NCBI GenBank assembly: GCA_001600635.1
Contig: BCKL01000004.1
Coordinates: forward strand, 1,375,122-1,439,121
DNA: 64,000 nucleotides
Source: Leucosporidium creatinivorum
Lineage: Eukaryota; Basidiomycota; Microbotryomycetes; Leucosporidiales; Leucosporidiaceae
Reading direction: 5' to 3'
Below, piece by piece: positions 46,563 to 58,989 of the stretch. Position numbers and translations under genes: made by a program. Each line of letters begins with the position of its first letter. Position 1 is the first letter of the stretch. Below the pieces are notes generated by a model. The model did no database searches. It saw only the letters and a program-made list of their open reading frames with translations, and was not told the DNA's origin.

Positions 46563-47069
46563 GGCGAGTTAGAGGGATTGGAGGGGGTGTCGAGGGATCG
46601 TTTCTTGTTCTTATTCCTACTCATAGATATGGCTTCTAGATTTTGGTCATCCCAGCTTGCGACCGAGAGGTTCAGTTCACTCCTCGAGCCTTCGCCGAGC
46701 ACACGAGAGGAATCTACGGCTGCTGTCGTCGCTTTCTGCACTTGAATCGGGTAGTCTGCGATAATCGTCGGATTCCATCATAGCTGCACTGCTTGTGAAC
46801 AGGCTCCACGGCGCCAGCAGCCGACGTCGAGCCGGTGAATTGGAAAGGGGGTCCGAGCGCTGCCATGATTCTGCAGGCCTATCGAGGGTTACCAATGCAC
46901 TACAGATCTACTTACGGTCTTGCTTGCTGCCCTCGGCGCGTTCAAGTACAGGAAGCCGGGGTGCGCCAATGGCCAGCTCGAATTGGTAAGGCTCTCCAGA
47001 GCGCGCCGATTCGACAGGTTGGCCTTCTGCGACAACCTCGTCGTTTCTTCACTTCGACACAGCTACAGA
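46563..47069. other. 507-bp gap between permease and peroxidase genes
   Basis: No coding exon is supported. It holds the permease 3' flank and the peroxidase promoter. Short words ACTACAGATCTAC and CTACAG occur near 46900 and 47063, the latter just before the peroxidase start codon. A leader intron ending there is possible but I cannot fix its donor. Confidence 0.35.
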
Positions 47070-48949
47070 ATGTCACTCTTCTCTCGCACTCTTCGCTCGC
47101 CTGTAGCCCGTACTGCTACACGCCAGGCTCTGCCGGCCATGCGCCAGCAGGCCGCTCGTCGCGGCTATGCGACGGAAGCTCCCAAGGCGGGCAACAACTC
47201 GCTCTTGTACGGTCTTATCGCTGCTGGACTTGTTGGAGGAGGAGCCTACTACGCCCTCAACCAAGGATCCACCGATCCCACCAAGGTCAAGAGCGCCGCT
47301 ATGCCTTCTGCTGTCGATTACCAGGCGTGAGTCGGCCGCTGTATCACCTAGGACTTTGCTGACATGTTCACGAAAACAGGGTGTACAACGCCATTGCCGA
47401 GGCTCTCGATTCGGAGGACTACGATGGTGCGTGATCGGCTCCGAAGCGCGGGACGGCTGTTCTGGCTCCGGTGGGCTCAAGCTAATCCGCTGCAACTCCC
47501 TACAGATGGCAGCTACGGCCCCGTTCTTGTCCGTCTCGCATGGCACGCCAGTGGTGAGCTACAGATCAGCCTCGACCCCACAGTACCCCGGCCGCTGACC
47601 CACGCCTTCATCTGCTCTCCCATTCGCCGCCTGCTCTTCCTCTACATCTACACCACCACCACGTCGAATCGCACACTCCCAATAGGAACCTACGACAAGA
47701 ACACCGGCAACGGAGGCAGCAACGGAGCTACCATGCGTTTCGCTCCCGAGGCTAACCAGTGAGCTCCCCCGCTCGGCGCTTCTAGAGACAGTCGCTGACT
47801 CTCTCGCATCTTACAGCGGAGCCAACGCTGGACTTGACAAGGCTCGCAACCTCCTCGAGCCCATCAAGCAGAAGTTCCCCCAGATCACCTACTCGGACCT
47901 CTGGGTAAGCAGCTCGCCCGCCCCGGCCATCTACTTGGAGCTGACTTTACCTCCTACAGACCCTCGCTGGAGTCTGCGCCATCCAGGAGATGGGCGGCCC
48001 CATCATCCCGTGGCGCGCTGGTCGCAAGGATGGCAACGTCGAGAACTGCACTCCCGACGGCCGCCTGCCTGATGGAGACAAGGGTGGAGACCACCTTCGT
48101 GACATCTTCTACCGCCAGGGATTCAACGATCAGGAGATTGGTGAGTCCGCGCGATACAGCTCGGTCGGGGACGGCTCGGGCTTCGAAAAACGAGCGCCGA
48201 GTTGGCCGCCGAATGGCTGTCGAGGCGTAGTGGAGCTTGATCTGACATGTTCCCCGTCACTTCAACAGTCGCCCTCTCTGGAGCTCACGCTCTCGGTCGC
48301 TGCCACATTGATCGCTCTGGATTCGATGGGTGAGCTCGTTCTCGGCGCTCGCTCGCAATCGCAGAAGCTGACCTGTTCTCTCCCACTACAGACCTTGGAC
48401 CTTCTCGTACGCTACAGGCGCTTGATAAAGTCTTGCCGCTCGCTGACCCGCTCCCTCTACAGCCCTACTACCCTGACCAACGACTACTACAAGCTCCTGC
48501 TCGACGAGAAGTGGCAGAAGAGGAACTGGAAGGGACCCCCTCAGCTCGAGGACAAGAAGACCAAGAGCCTGATGATGGTGAGCTATCCCTCGGAGCTATT
48601 CTTGGACGCTGAACCTGTCACTGACCATCTCGGCGTTCCCAGCTCCTCACCGACTACGCCCTCGTCACCGACAAGGGATTCCGTCCTCACACCGAGAAGT
48701 GTACGTAGCTAGTTCTGCTTACAGGTGCATGTCTTGCTGACCTGCCTTGCTCCAACAGACGCCAAGGACGAGTCCAAGTTCTTCGAGGACTTCTCGGCCG
48801 TCTTCAAGAAGTGAGCTCTTCTTTCGGTACCTTCTCGAGCTCTGCGCTGACTCAGCTCGCTTTGCAGGCTCATTGAGAACGGTGTCCCCGCTACTCAGTT
48901 CTCCGAGATTGTCGCCCTCAAGAAGACCGAGGATCAGGCCAAGGCCTAA
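47070..48949 (+). CDS. CCP1: mitochondrial cytochrome c peroxidase
   Basis: Twelve exons (47070-47326, 47380-47426, 47506-47553, 47686-47758, 47817-47904, 47960-48140, 48269-48329, 48391-48405, 48463-48577, 48643-48700, 48759-48810, 48868-48949) give 358 residues. The haem enzyme reduces hydrogen peroxide with cytochrome c in the intermembrane space. The distal site is VRLAWHASG (Arg111, Trp114, His115); the proximal His is His238 in LSGAHALGR; Trp254 in GPW matches the radical Trp of yeast CCP. The Arg-rich leader and a hydrophobic stretch ([18 protein letters not shown], about residues 46-63) fit bipartite sorting to the intermembrane space. Exon 8 is a 15-nt micro-exon. Confidence 0.95.
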
Positions 48950-49465
48950 GCGTATGAAGAGTGGCTTGGGGATCAGGTATAGCATCGTGAATTACAAGAA
49001 GTCTTTACGTGATGTCAGTTCGAGAGCGACCGTGATCAACCAGCCCGATCTGGAGCTCGGCGGAGAGGCCGCTGCGAAGGCATCGCCGAGCTGAGCAGCT
49101 CTGAGAAACGGTGAGGTGAGTTGGAGTGTGAGCGAGCTGCAGAGTGCTACCCTAATGTGCACTGTGGCTCATCACGGGCTGCAGCTGCACCAACTCAGCC
49201 AGCTCCTCTGCATAGCTCAGCTCGAGAGCCTCCGCTCCTTGCCCTCTCCCAAATCGCTCGCTGTTCTCGTCTCCTCGCCTCCGCCCTCAAGCTCGACTGG
49301 CTGGAAGCTGCAGACGATTAGTAAAGTCCGACGGAAGCTACACCCCACGAGCGAGGGCAGACTCAACGTCTGAAGAACATCGCGAGCTGGACCTCGCGCT
49401 CGGCTCTGCTGGATCTTTGTCTCCACTGCGAGCGGCATGTAGAGGAAGATCTCGAGCTTTATCGA
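48950..49465. other. 516-bp gap between peroxidase and RNase III-like genes
   Basis: No exon is supported on either strand. The peroxidase 3' flank lies left; the promoter of the RNase III-like gene lies right. CAGCTGCACCAACTCAGC-type short words occur but no repeat or known site is recognised. Confidence 0.35.
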
Positions 49466-50707
49466 ATGCAGCGCTCCTCTTCAAGCTCACCAGAGTCTAG
49501 CACGCGCCTCGGCACGTCCTCTGCGCGTGCTTCCTCCTCGCCAGCAGCTCCTTCCGAACCGTCCAACGAGCAGCAGGGGGCAAGCTTCGTCATTCCAACT
49601 CTCGACGACCCCCGATGCTCACCCTCACCTCCCTCCTACTGGCGCCCTCCCGGTCTCCCTCTCCGAACGAGCAAGCTCCCTCTCGCCCTCCCAATTCGCA
49701 ACGAAGCGCTCTGGCGGCAGCTCACTACTCACAAGGCGTCGTTCCGCGATATCGATCATCCGGGAGGTACTTCCTACCGCCAAGCGCATCTCCAATGCTA
49801 CCGACCCCTTGAGCTCTTCGGCGACGCTCTCCTCAGCATCTTTGTGCTCGATGTGCTGTATGTGCGGTTCTCTGAGCTGACCGCCGGAGAGTATGCAGTC
49901 AGTCATTTTGCTTTGCGCGGTTAACATCTCTCAGAGGTCGCACGCTGACCTGCATCCCGTGATTTCGCCACCCCCAGACCATCGCCGAACGCTTCACCCG
50001 CAACGACACGATCGCCCATATCGCCTGGGCTTACGGGTTTTCCCTCCACGTCAATACTGGACCGAATCCGACACCTCAAGGGCCCCTGGCGGAAGCGCAG
50101 ACCACCATGGGCGACATGTTCGAGGCGTACCTCGGCGCTCTCTCTCAAGATTACGGCATGGAGGCAGCTCGGGCTTGGGTCCATTCGGTCTTCTCGGAGG
50201 AGGTTTTAGATACTCTGCCTGACCTTCGTCGCGAGATCGGCGAGTCTCTGGACGAGACGTGGGCCAAGAAGCGGCAGCGGCTTGCAGAGGGTGGAAGATC
50301 CTCTGGTGCGTGTGAAGGCGCCAGCGACACCGCGCGTTGCGCAAGCTGACTCATGTTCTTTTCCTCCCGCCTACAGCAACGGCGGCAAGGCTCTTCGACT
50401 CTGACTGCACCTGCGCCAACCTGCTCGAACGTCAACCCGAGCTCGCCATCTCGTCTCGTCATGTCCACTCGCTCGGGAGCCACATCAAGCTGGACTACGC
50501 CAGTCAACGAGTTCTCTGTATACGTGGGCCCTCAGAGAAGGAGGCAAGGAAGCGCTTGATCGCCGAGATGGCGTACCGGCTGGCGCAGCGAGGTCATCGT
50601 GATGACTCCAACCTCGGCGCAGGTGAGCTCCACCTTTCCTCAGCTTCTCTCAACTTCCGAGGTGGCGCTGACTTTCCCCGCTCACAGAGGACTTCGAGTC
50701 CAGTTGA
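49466..50707 (+). CDS. RNase III-like protein with degenerate dsRNA-binding tail
   Basis: Four exons (49466-49897, 49978-50305, 50377-50622, 50688-50707) give 341 residues. A single RNase III domain covers about residues 75-220. Its signature is LELFGDALLSIFVLD, then FTRNDTIAHIAWAYGFSL, and MGDMFEAYLGAL. The four acidic positions (E and D of LELFGD, D and E of GDMFE) are all kept, so it may cut dsRNA. The C-terminus (HVHSLGSHIKLDYASQ, then GPSEKEARKRLIAEMAYRL) resembles the end of a dsRNA-binding domain. No helicase, PAZ or second RNase III domain is present. The Ser-rich N-terminus lacks a clear mitochondrial signal. It could be a mitochondrial or nuclear RNase III or a compact Dicer. Intron 1 has a GTCAGT donor chosen to fit the family alignment. 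Confidence 0.7.
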
Positions 50708-50878
50708 CTGGAGCCGCTTCTCTTCCTGAGCGTGTGTGCTGTACTAGATTTCGCTCTCCAGTTGTTTCAGTCGGCGAAGAGTGAGGTTTAAGGAACACGA
50801 GAGATTAACTGCACTACTAATGAGAAAGCTACAACGATTAAAGAAAGATCGAATCCTACGCGAAACACCTCGGCCGAG

Positions 50879-53745
50879 CTACTCCACCTCGCCCCAAAAC
50901 TTGCGCTGAAACTCGTGCAGCTCCCTCGTGAGCGCATCCATCGCCTTGACCGTCTCGCTCTGCTCCCTCTTCTCCCCCGCCCCACTCGACTCGACCTCAT
51001 CCCCAACATCCTCGCCCGCTTCTCTCCGCCGCTCCCTCTCCTGCACCTCCCCCGCCTTCTTCAACAGCGCCCTCCTCTCGGCCCGCTCGCTCATCTCCAC
51101 CTCGACCCTCCCCAGATACTCCAACACATTCCTCGCCCGCTTCTTCATCTCGGGCATCGTCATCCTCTTGTTCGGGAAGCGGACCTTGGTCGGCTGTTCG
51201 TAGATCTGTTCGACGCCTTGCGCCGACATCGAGTAGGTGGTAGGAGCGGGGACGATGAGTGGTGTAGGTGTAGGAGTCGGAAGAATGTGCGAGAGATGCT
51301 TGAGGTGGTCGGGCATGCCCCATCCTCCTTCCTGAGGCGTCCAATCTCGAGGCCGTTGCGAGCGAATCAGGTTTTCCACAACGCCGCCGAGGAAGGCTGC
51401 TCCGCCGGAAGTGGAGCCTCCGCCACCGTTGTAGGCGGTGTCGCCCTTAGAGGAGGAGGAATCCTTCGTCGTGCGCTTGACGGGTGAGGCGCGAGCGGTA
51501 CGCGAAGAGCCGCCGCCGCCGGCTCCGTTCTTCGGTCGGTAGGTGTACTGATTGGGGTGCTTGGCGCGAGCGGGGGCAGACGGTAGTGGTGGTGGAGGGA
51601 GGGAGGGTTCGCGTTCGGCTGGCGAGGTGAAACGGTGAAGGGGAGGGAAGGTCAGCTTCGTATGCAGGCGAGGGAGGCGCGAGAAAACATAACAAGAGCG
51701 AGTTTGAGAAAGAGGGGAATGGAAAAGGAGAGGAGTAGAGGATGAGGAAACCAGAACTCACCAGCTTCAGCTTCGGCCTCAGCTTGCCTCCTCGCCTCGT
51801 TCGCCTCGTACTCCCTCCTCGCATCCTCAAGCGTCTCTTCCGGCTCTTCCACATCCATCTGATCCTCAACATCGCCATCGACCGACATCCGCCGGCGTTT
51901 CGAGCCATGCTCGTCGTCTGCAACGGGTGAGTCGCCCGAACGAGATCGCCGTGACTTGTTTGGCCTGCGATGGGGGGTCAAGTCGAGGTCAGCATCGTAT
52001 ACACAGCTCACGCACAGTCGGAGCTTACCTGTCCTCGTCCTCCTCGTCCTCCTCAGCCCCACTCCCACTCGCATTACTGCCGTCGCCTCCCCTCGACGAC
52101 TTGGCCAACCTCGCCCTCATCGCCGCGCTCCCCGGCCCCAAGATACTCATCGCGATAGCATCATCATAAGCCGCATCCCTCGAGTTCATCGTGCTCCTTT
52201 TCTTAGCTATCGGCTCGTCCTTCTTCGATTTGGTCGGCGGAGGAGGCGAGGGCGATTGGGAGTCCCGCTCGCGCTCGGCGGCGGAGGGATGTGCATCGTT
52301 GGCGAGGAAAGCGGATATGAGAGCGGCGTCGGCGGATTCTCGGGGTTTGTTGCGAGCTTGTGAAGGGGCGTGGGAGGTGGAGGTGACAGAGGGGGAGCGA
52401 CGGTGGCCAGCTGGTGGTGGTGGTGGCCCGGCGTTCTTGCGATGAGCTTTCCGGAGGATTCTGAAGGTTGAAGCACAGTGTCAGTGAGGGCCCTACGCTT
52501 GTCAAGAGAGTCCGCGAGTGGACGAACCCGCCGGGACCGTGCCAGCTCGGTCGACACAGCTCGCAGAAGTAGCGGTCGGGGCAGTCCTACAGGGTGGTCG
52601 AGGAAGATACAAGTCAGCTCGGAGTCCTGCAGAGCTTGTAGCACCTCTCGAGGCGGCAGCGAACTGCTCGAACACGCTTCAGATGAGCGCCGAGACTCAC
52701 CTTCTCGTTCCAAAGGCCGACGCAAGGTCCGTGCTGCCAGCACTTGCAAGTATCGCACTCGATCATGAGTCCCGAGGAGAGGTCGTCGTCTGTTGCAGCA
52801 CGCAAAAGTTCAGCTCGGCAACGCCTTCGCGCGAAAGGCGGGGTTCCACTCACTGTCTTCGTCGCAGACACAACGAGTCACGCCGTCGTCCTCTTCCTCC
52901 CCATCTTCCTCGACCAACTCCTCCTCTTCTTCCTCAACCTCCTCCACCACCTTCTTGCTGCTGCCCGCCCTCCCTCGCGCCCCACGCTTCTCAGCCGTAA
53001 ACAGCGCCTCCTCCGAATCCTCGAGCTTCATACTGCCACTCCGCTTGGTCTCCTTGCCCTTCTCCTTGGCTCCTGGTCCAGCTTTCGCTGCTCCTGCGCT
53101 GGCCGGCGCGGGTTGCTTGCCAGCAGCGCCCGAAGTCGACGAGCTCGAGACGGGCTTCTTGCTGCCCGACGCTGGCCTTTTGGGTTTGCCGGCTCCTCCA
53201 GCGGTGTAGTCGCCGTCATTATCGTTCTCCTCCATCTTCAGCAGGTACGCTTGCTCCTCGTCGTCGTCCAGCGGAGGGAAAGCGGCCGAGTGGAGAGCTG
53301 GCGAGTTAGTAGCAGAGGCGCGACCCGTCTTGCCCTTCTTCTTCGGGGCGGCTGTAGTGAATCAGAGCGAATGTCAGCGCTGTGCTTCCGAGAAGGCTAC
53401 TGAGATGCAGAGTGAGCTGCAATGCCCTCCGCGCAGAGGGCGCGCACATGGCTCAGCTGACTCGGGCCTGCGGCTCTACAAGCAGCGCTGCCAGCTCTAG
53501 AGTAGCTCTGTACTATGGAGTAAAAGCAAGCGCAGGCAGCTTGTGCAAGTCCGAGCAGCTTCCTGCAGCTCAGTCAGCCGCCAGCGAGCCAAACAGCTTG
53601 AGCCGCTCAGCCATCGCCTGGGGCCGTTAAGTGAGGCTACGGAAGGCGCTACGAAGCTTGCGCAGAGCTTTGATACTACACAGCTTTACTCCTGTAGCTC
53701 TGCAGCTTGCTATGAACCAGATTGACGGAGTTACGACTCACTCAT
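50879..53745 (-). CDS. PHD-finger protein, Cti6-like (Rpd3 histone deacetylase complex)
   Basis: Seven exons (53745-53742, 53351-52854, 52789-52701, 52586-52528, 52460-52029, 51964-51762, 51616/51618-50879) give about 674 residues. The first coding exon is four bases (ATGA). A PHD finger spans about residues 165-215: TRCVCDED, then GLMIECDTCKCWQHGPCVGL and YFCELCRPSWHG, with the C4HC3 ligands. This pattern matches Cti6-type readers of the Rpd3L complex, which bind chromatin in the nucleus. The rest is disordered, with basic (KRRRMS) and acidic patches. The C-terminus has a helical domain (MPEMKKRARNVLEYLGRVEV). Intron 1 is about 390 nt, far longer than its neighbours; intron 3 has a GTTCGT donor. 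Confidence 0.8.
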
Positions 53746-53958
53746 GCTGAGGTTGCGGTTTCTTGAGCTCGGAAGGCGCTGGGACTTGCTGTAGCAAGGT
53801 GGGGGTATTGTAGGGAGTTGCGCAAGCTCTGTTAGATAGCTAACGAGCTACTCCGCTGCTGTAAGTTGACAAGTCGGCGCTCTCTGACGATGTGGGCTGA
53901 GCGAGAGCCGTCGAGCTCGCGTCGCTCTCGCTTCCGCTCGTTCTCGTCGCTTGATCTG

Positions 53959-54903
53959 ATGGCATCGAAATCGCTCAAGCTGCGCTCTTTCGCACCTCGA
54001 ATTGTACCATCTAACGGAGCTCATACAGCTACAGCCATCTTTCACCACGGCTTCGGAGACTTCGCTTCCTCTTGGGAGGCTTCCTTGGCGAGTATGGGAC
54101 CGCGGCTGGATCATGTCAAGTGGGTGATACCACAAGCGTAAGCCTAGCACTGCTATCCTGCTCAACGCTCGCTGACTCTGCTCTTCGCAGACCGCTTCGC
54201 TCGCTCAAGCTGCAGGGCGGCGGCCCTGGGACGGCCTGGTTCGACATCTTGCGCTCCAACCACGCCGAACGAACACAGGACGGCACAGAAGATGAAGCGG
54301 GGATGGCCGAGTCGCTCGCCGACCTGTCTGCCCTCATTCGCGCCGAGACGGAGGCTGGAATCCCGCATGAGCGCATCGTTCTCGGTGGCTTCTCTCAGGG
54401 AGCTGCGCTGGCTGTGCTCGGTGGGTTGACGGGCGAAGATAGAGTCGGTGGAGTGGCGAGTCTGTCGGGATACCTGCCGCTGCAGTGGAAGGTGTTGGAG
54501 GTGAGCTCGGCGATTCTGTCGGCGCCGAGGTGGAGCTGACCTTTCAGCTCATACAGATGAAGGAGAGTTGGGCAAACAACATCCCTTTCTTCGTAGCACA
54601 TGGTACCTCTGACCCCATCATCAGGTGAGCATCCGCACTCACCGTATTGTAGACCTCGGCTCACCTGGCCTCGCTCCTCCAGCTTGGCAACAGGCAAGGG
54701 AGCGGCCGACAAGCTTCAGGACTCGGGTGTCAAGAGCGTCGAGTTTCACAGCTACGAGGGTCCGTCCGCCTCCCTTCTTCTGTATCGTAGATGAGCTTCG
54801 CTGACCTCGTTGGCTCCGCCGAGCAGGGATGGAGCACTCTTCCTGCGATAAAGAGATGGAGGATCTCGCCGCCTGGCTGGAGAAGACGATTCCGTTGCTG
54901 TAG
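53959..54903 (+). CDS. acyl-protein thioesterase (APT1-type serine hydrolase)
   Basis: Five exons (53959-54137, 54191-54500, 54557-54624, 54683-54759, 54827-54903) give 236 residues. The enzyme removes palmitate from membrane-anchored proteins in the cytosol. The fold is an alpha/beta hydrolase. The nucleophile is Ser128 in GGFSQGAAL, with Asp182 in HGTSDPI and His215 in GMEHS. HHGFGDFASSW forms the oxyanion loop. Exon 3 could also start at 54548 (adding LIQ), since both acceptors keep the frame. MASKSLKLRS was chosen as start because it is nearest the domain; ATGs at 53890 and 53866 would add Arg/Ser-rich residues. The last intron donor is GTCCGT. It is divergent from the PHD gene, 213 bp away. 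Confidence 0.92.
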
Positions 54904-55213
54904 ATCTTGCAAAGTATGCCTATAGACTCAGCGCTGGATCAGACAGGCTTCGGACTTGCTGAAAAGGAGGCCGGCCTTCGCTTTGACCCAGATCGACATC
55001 AGAGCTGAGGTCTCGGGACCTTCCGAACATCATTCTGCATGCTTGTAGCCCAGTTTAGCTCTGCAACATCTCGTCGATCAGCCGCTCGCTGAGGTTCTGA
55101 GCACCACGCGCCTCTCTTCTTCTTTCTCTCGCCTCTTTCCTCTGCTTGCTGGCCTACTTCGAGTCGCACCCTTCATCGTATCTTATTCATCGGACAGCTT
55201 ATTCGCCTACATT
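54904..55213. other. 310-bp gap with aminopeptidase promoter
   Basis: No coding sequence. A CT-rich stretch (55105-55150) precedes the aminopeptidase start by about 60 bp, typical of a fungal promoter. Confidence 0.4.
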
Positions 55214-58200
55214 ATGGCTCCCGATCCCGTTCCCCGCTCGGAGGACGTGCGTCTCTCATCTCCCTCTCGAGCTCGTCTCTCCCTAATCTCGGCTTCTCTC
55301 TGCAGCCCGCTACGCAATCCAACTATCATGAGATCGTCACGGAGCATATTCATCTCGACTGGTCGGTCGACTGGAAGGAGAAGACCATCGGCGGATCCGT
55401 GCAGCATACCATGCGCTGCCTCGAGGCCACCTCCTTCGTCGTCTTGGACAGCTCGTACCTCACCATCAAGGGCGTTACGACTGCTTCCGGTACTGTCCTC
55501 GATTTCGACCTCCCTCCTCGCCACAAGGTTATGGGTTCGGCGTTGAAGATTACACTGCCGAGGGAGCTCAAGAAGGGAGAGACGATCGACTTGGTCATCA
55601 CCTGCGAGACAACCAAGGAGTGCACAGCCCTCGGCTGGCTCAAGGCAGAGCAAACAGCATCAGGCATGTACCCCTTCTTGTTCTCGCAATGCCAGGTCAG
55701 TCTCGCCTTCGACCTTTCGGCGCCGACTTTCGGAGTGGTCGCTCATCGTCTTCACCCTTTTGCAGGCCATCCACGCTCGCTCGCTGCTTCGTACGTTGTA
55801 TCTCCGCCCTCCATGCTTATAGACCAGTCCTTCTCCGCAACTTACGCCGAGGACTGGCTCGCTCGGCGCTCCCGTCGGTGACCTCGTCTCATTCGCTCCC
55901 CCCAACAGCCTGCCAAGACACCCCCGCCATCAAATCGACATACACCGCATCCGTCGCATCACCTCTTCCCATCCTCATGTCCGCCATCGGCATCTCGCCT
56001 TCTCGCGAGGAGATCAGTTCGACCGAGATCGACCCCAAGGTCTCCAGGACCTACACCTACGAGCAGAAAATCCCTATTCCTAGTTATCTCATCGCTATTG
56101 CCGGCGGTGAAGTTGCCTTTGCTGTAAGTAGGGCCCACAATGCGGCCCAAATGGGCAGAAGCTGACCCTCTCGGCGCTCGCAGTCTCTCGGACCTAGGAC
56201 TGGAGTGTGGGCTCAGCCCTCGGTGCTTGAGGTACACCGATTCACTACCATGCTGTGAAGCTCCAGTCTTGCTTACCTTCCGCCTCTCAAATCTCCTCAC
56301 GCCCTATCCCGCCGGGAACGCCGACGCCCAACGCCTCGGATCGCCCTTTCCTCGCCTCCCTCGCCTCTCCCGCTTCGCACAACCACCAGGCCGCTACCTG
56401 GGAGTTCAAGCGCGATACCGAGAAGTTTGTGTCTCTCGCGGAGGGCATTGCCTCGCCTTATAGCTGGCACCGATTCGACATGCTCGTCTTGCCGGCCTCC
56501 GCGCCCTTCGGAGGCATGGAGAACAGTAATCTGACGTTCCTGACACCCGCTCTAGTTGTTGGGGATCGCTCCGAGTCAGTCCGGGTCGCTGGGGGCTTCC
56601 AGAAACGTCCAGGGAGGCCCCCGAGGTCGCCGAGCATTTCGCTGACGATTCGGCTCATACAGGGTCGATGTTGTTGCCCATGAACTTGCACACTCTTGGT
56701 TTGTAAGCTATTTGTAGCTGTAGTTGAGTAGCCGGTTGCTAACTCGCGTGCCTTGAGCAGGGAAACCTCGTCGGATGCGCCGTTCGTCTGCCTCCTCTGC
56801 TGGCCTTCCACGACCTTGGATGCTGACCTTACTGATCTACTGATGTACAGAACTGGCAATCATTCTGGCTCAATGAGAGCTGGACCAGTGGGTCCCTTCT
56901 ACTCGCTTCGACACCTCCCGCTGTCTCGGCGCAAGCTCAGCGAAGGTCTTGCTCACCCGCTTCCTTCTAACAGCCTACACCGAACGCCTTCTCGTTCGCT
57001 CACTGCATGGACCTGCTGCTCGCGAGTTCGACTATATCGTCGGTCGCCTCGCCCTCGATGAGGCCTTGAAGCAGATGAGCTCCGAGCCTCGCTTCCAACG
57101 CCTCCACATTCCCTATACTGTCGGGGAAGATCCTGATGACGGCTTCAGCACCGTCAGTTATGATAGTAGGTCGTTCCTGGAGTGCTACGGGGCATGGGAG
57201 GCCGTCTAGAGCGATCCCGAGCCGAATAAAGCTGACGCCGAACTTTCGCCGAAACAGAGGGTGCCAACATGCTGCTGTACCTCGAGCGATTGGTCGGAGG
57301 ACTCGAGGTTTTCGGTGACTACCACAAAGCTTACGTCAAGCGCTTCAGCGGCCTCTCCATCGTCACTAGCGACTGGCTCGAGCACTTCTGGTGAGCTGCC
57401 CTCGTCCCGCCCCTTCCCTCCACGGTGGACGCTGAGCTGACCACTCGACTATCTACAGGCAATACTGGAGCCAGTTCCCCGAGAAGGAGAAGATCCTGCG
57501 CAAGGAGTTTGATGTCGACGTCAGCTTCTTCGCCTTGAACCCCGCTCGGCGCTCGCTGACTCCTTCAATCTCGCAGGCCTGGCTCAACGGCGAGGGACTC
57601 GACCTTCCCGTCAAGGTGCGCTACATGCTTACTCCCTCCTCCGGCACCACTGAGTGCCTTTCCCCTCTCAGATCGAGTACGACACCTCGCTCGCCGACAA
57701 CGCTTACGACCTAGCCGCCCGCTGGGACACCGCTCGCAAGCAAAACACCTTCCCCGATTTTTCAGCCGCAGACGTGCAAGGCTGGACGTCCAACCAAATC
57801 TCGATGCTCCTCGACACGCTGCACAAGTACGAGCCCTTCCCCGAGTCGGCCGTCGAAGCCGTGCAGAAGGCGTATGGCGTTAATGAGACGAGTAACCCCG
57901 AGATCAAGTTGAGGTGGTTGTTGTTTGCGTTGAAGTCGGGGTTCTACAAGGAGGAGGCGGCCAAGTGGGTGCAGACTGTGGGAAGGATGAAGTACTGCCG
58001 ACCGAGTGAGTTTCGTCCCGTTTCGCTTGAGCTTCGGCCATGATGAGCGTTACAGCCAAACTGACATTCTTCTATTGCTCTCGCAACAGCCTACAAGGCC
58101 CTCGCCAAGGTCGACTACGAGCTCGCAAAGAACACCTTCCTCGACTCGGAGTCGTTCTACCACCCAATCGCGCGGGATATGATTGTCAAGGTGAGCTCCG

Positions 58201-58272
58201 AACGCCAAGGGAACGAGGGTGAGAACGGATGGCTGACCTGCATGCTTCTCACCACAGGACCTCGGTCTTTGA
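55214..58272 (+). CDS. leukotriene-A4-hydrolase-type M1 aminopeptidase
   Basis: Sixteen exons (55214-55246, 55306-55695, 55766-55790, 55909-56123, 56184-56231, 56390-56574, 56663-56702, 56761-56781, 56851-56887, 56974-57165, 57258-57390, 57459-57519, 57577-57615, 57672-58005, 58090-58190, 58258-58272) give 622 residues, normal for the family. It trims N-terminal residues from peptides and may hydrolyse epoxides. The zinc site is HELAHSWFGN (His305, His309) with Glu328 exactly 18 residues further in FWLNE. PFGGMENSNLTF binds the peptide N-terminus. CQDTPA, then SYDKGANMLLYLE, and the helical C-terminal domain also fit. Several exons are short (21, 25, 15 nt). Intron 8 has a GTTCGT donor. Confidence 0.95.
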
Positions 58273-58989
58273 AGGGTTTTCACTACGCCGAGTGGCGAAG
58301 GGTTGCCGAGCTTGCGAGACTCGGGTCGCTTGCCTGTGTAGCTTATTGCGCGGGAGAACAGCAGATCTAACAGTGCATAAATCTCTTATTACACTATAAA
58401 TCGTCCGAGATGCCAGCTTGCTTCGGGAGCGTTCACGAACTGACCAGAGCGAAGCAGCTGCTCTCGCGGCGGCCGTGCACAAGATCTGCAGCTCCGCCGT
58501 GGATCTTAGATAGACGTACGGCGAGCTGATACATGCGTTCGTATGTCTGCCGAACCCGCGATCCGCCGAACGCTGTTGTAGCCGAGTACGGTGACTTCGC
58601 CGAAGGCTCGGCGTTGAGCACTCTCCGTAACTCGTTGCGCACACCGGCGAGAGGCCAAGGCTGGAAAAGGGTGTAGTACAGCGAGACAAGGCAACTCGGT
58701 CGAGTCTGCAGCATGGAGGATGATGCCGTGGAACCGTTTTCCGAGAGATCTGCATGACGGTAGGAGCAACCGGGAGCCAGTTCGGGGGTACGAAACACTT
58801 AAAGCGTATAAAGTCGGCTACCCTCTCCCTAACAAGCTTTTCAATTTACCACAACCCACTCCTCCAGCTGCCGAGCCCAGAGCACGGCGACGGGCTCCAA
58901 GTCGCTCTTCGCCTTCCGCCCATCTCCTCGTTTGCTCGCTCCGCCTCGTACGACTGGAAACCTACAGAGCTACAGCAGTAAGAAGCCCT
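58273..58989. other. 717-bp gap, aminopeptidase 3' flank and regulator promoter
   Basis: No exon is supported. The last 150 bp before 58990 are C/T-rich and contain GCTACAGCAG and CCTACAGAG just upstream of the start codon. A leader intron ending at one of these CTACAG words is possible. Confidence 0.35.
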
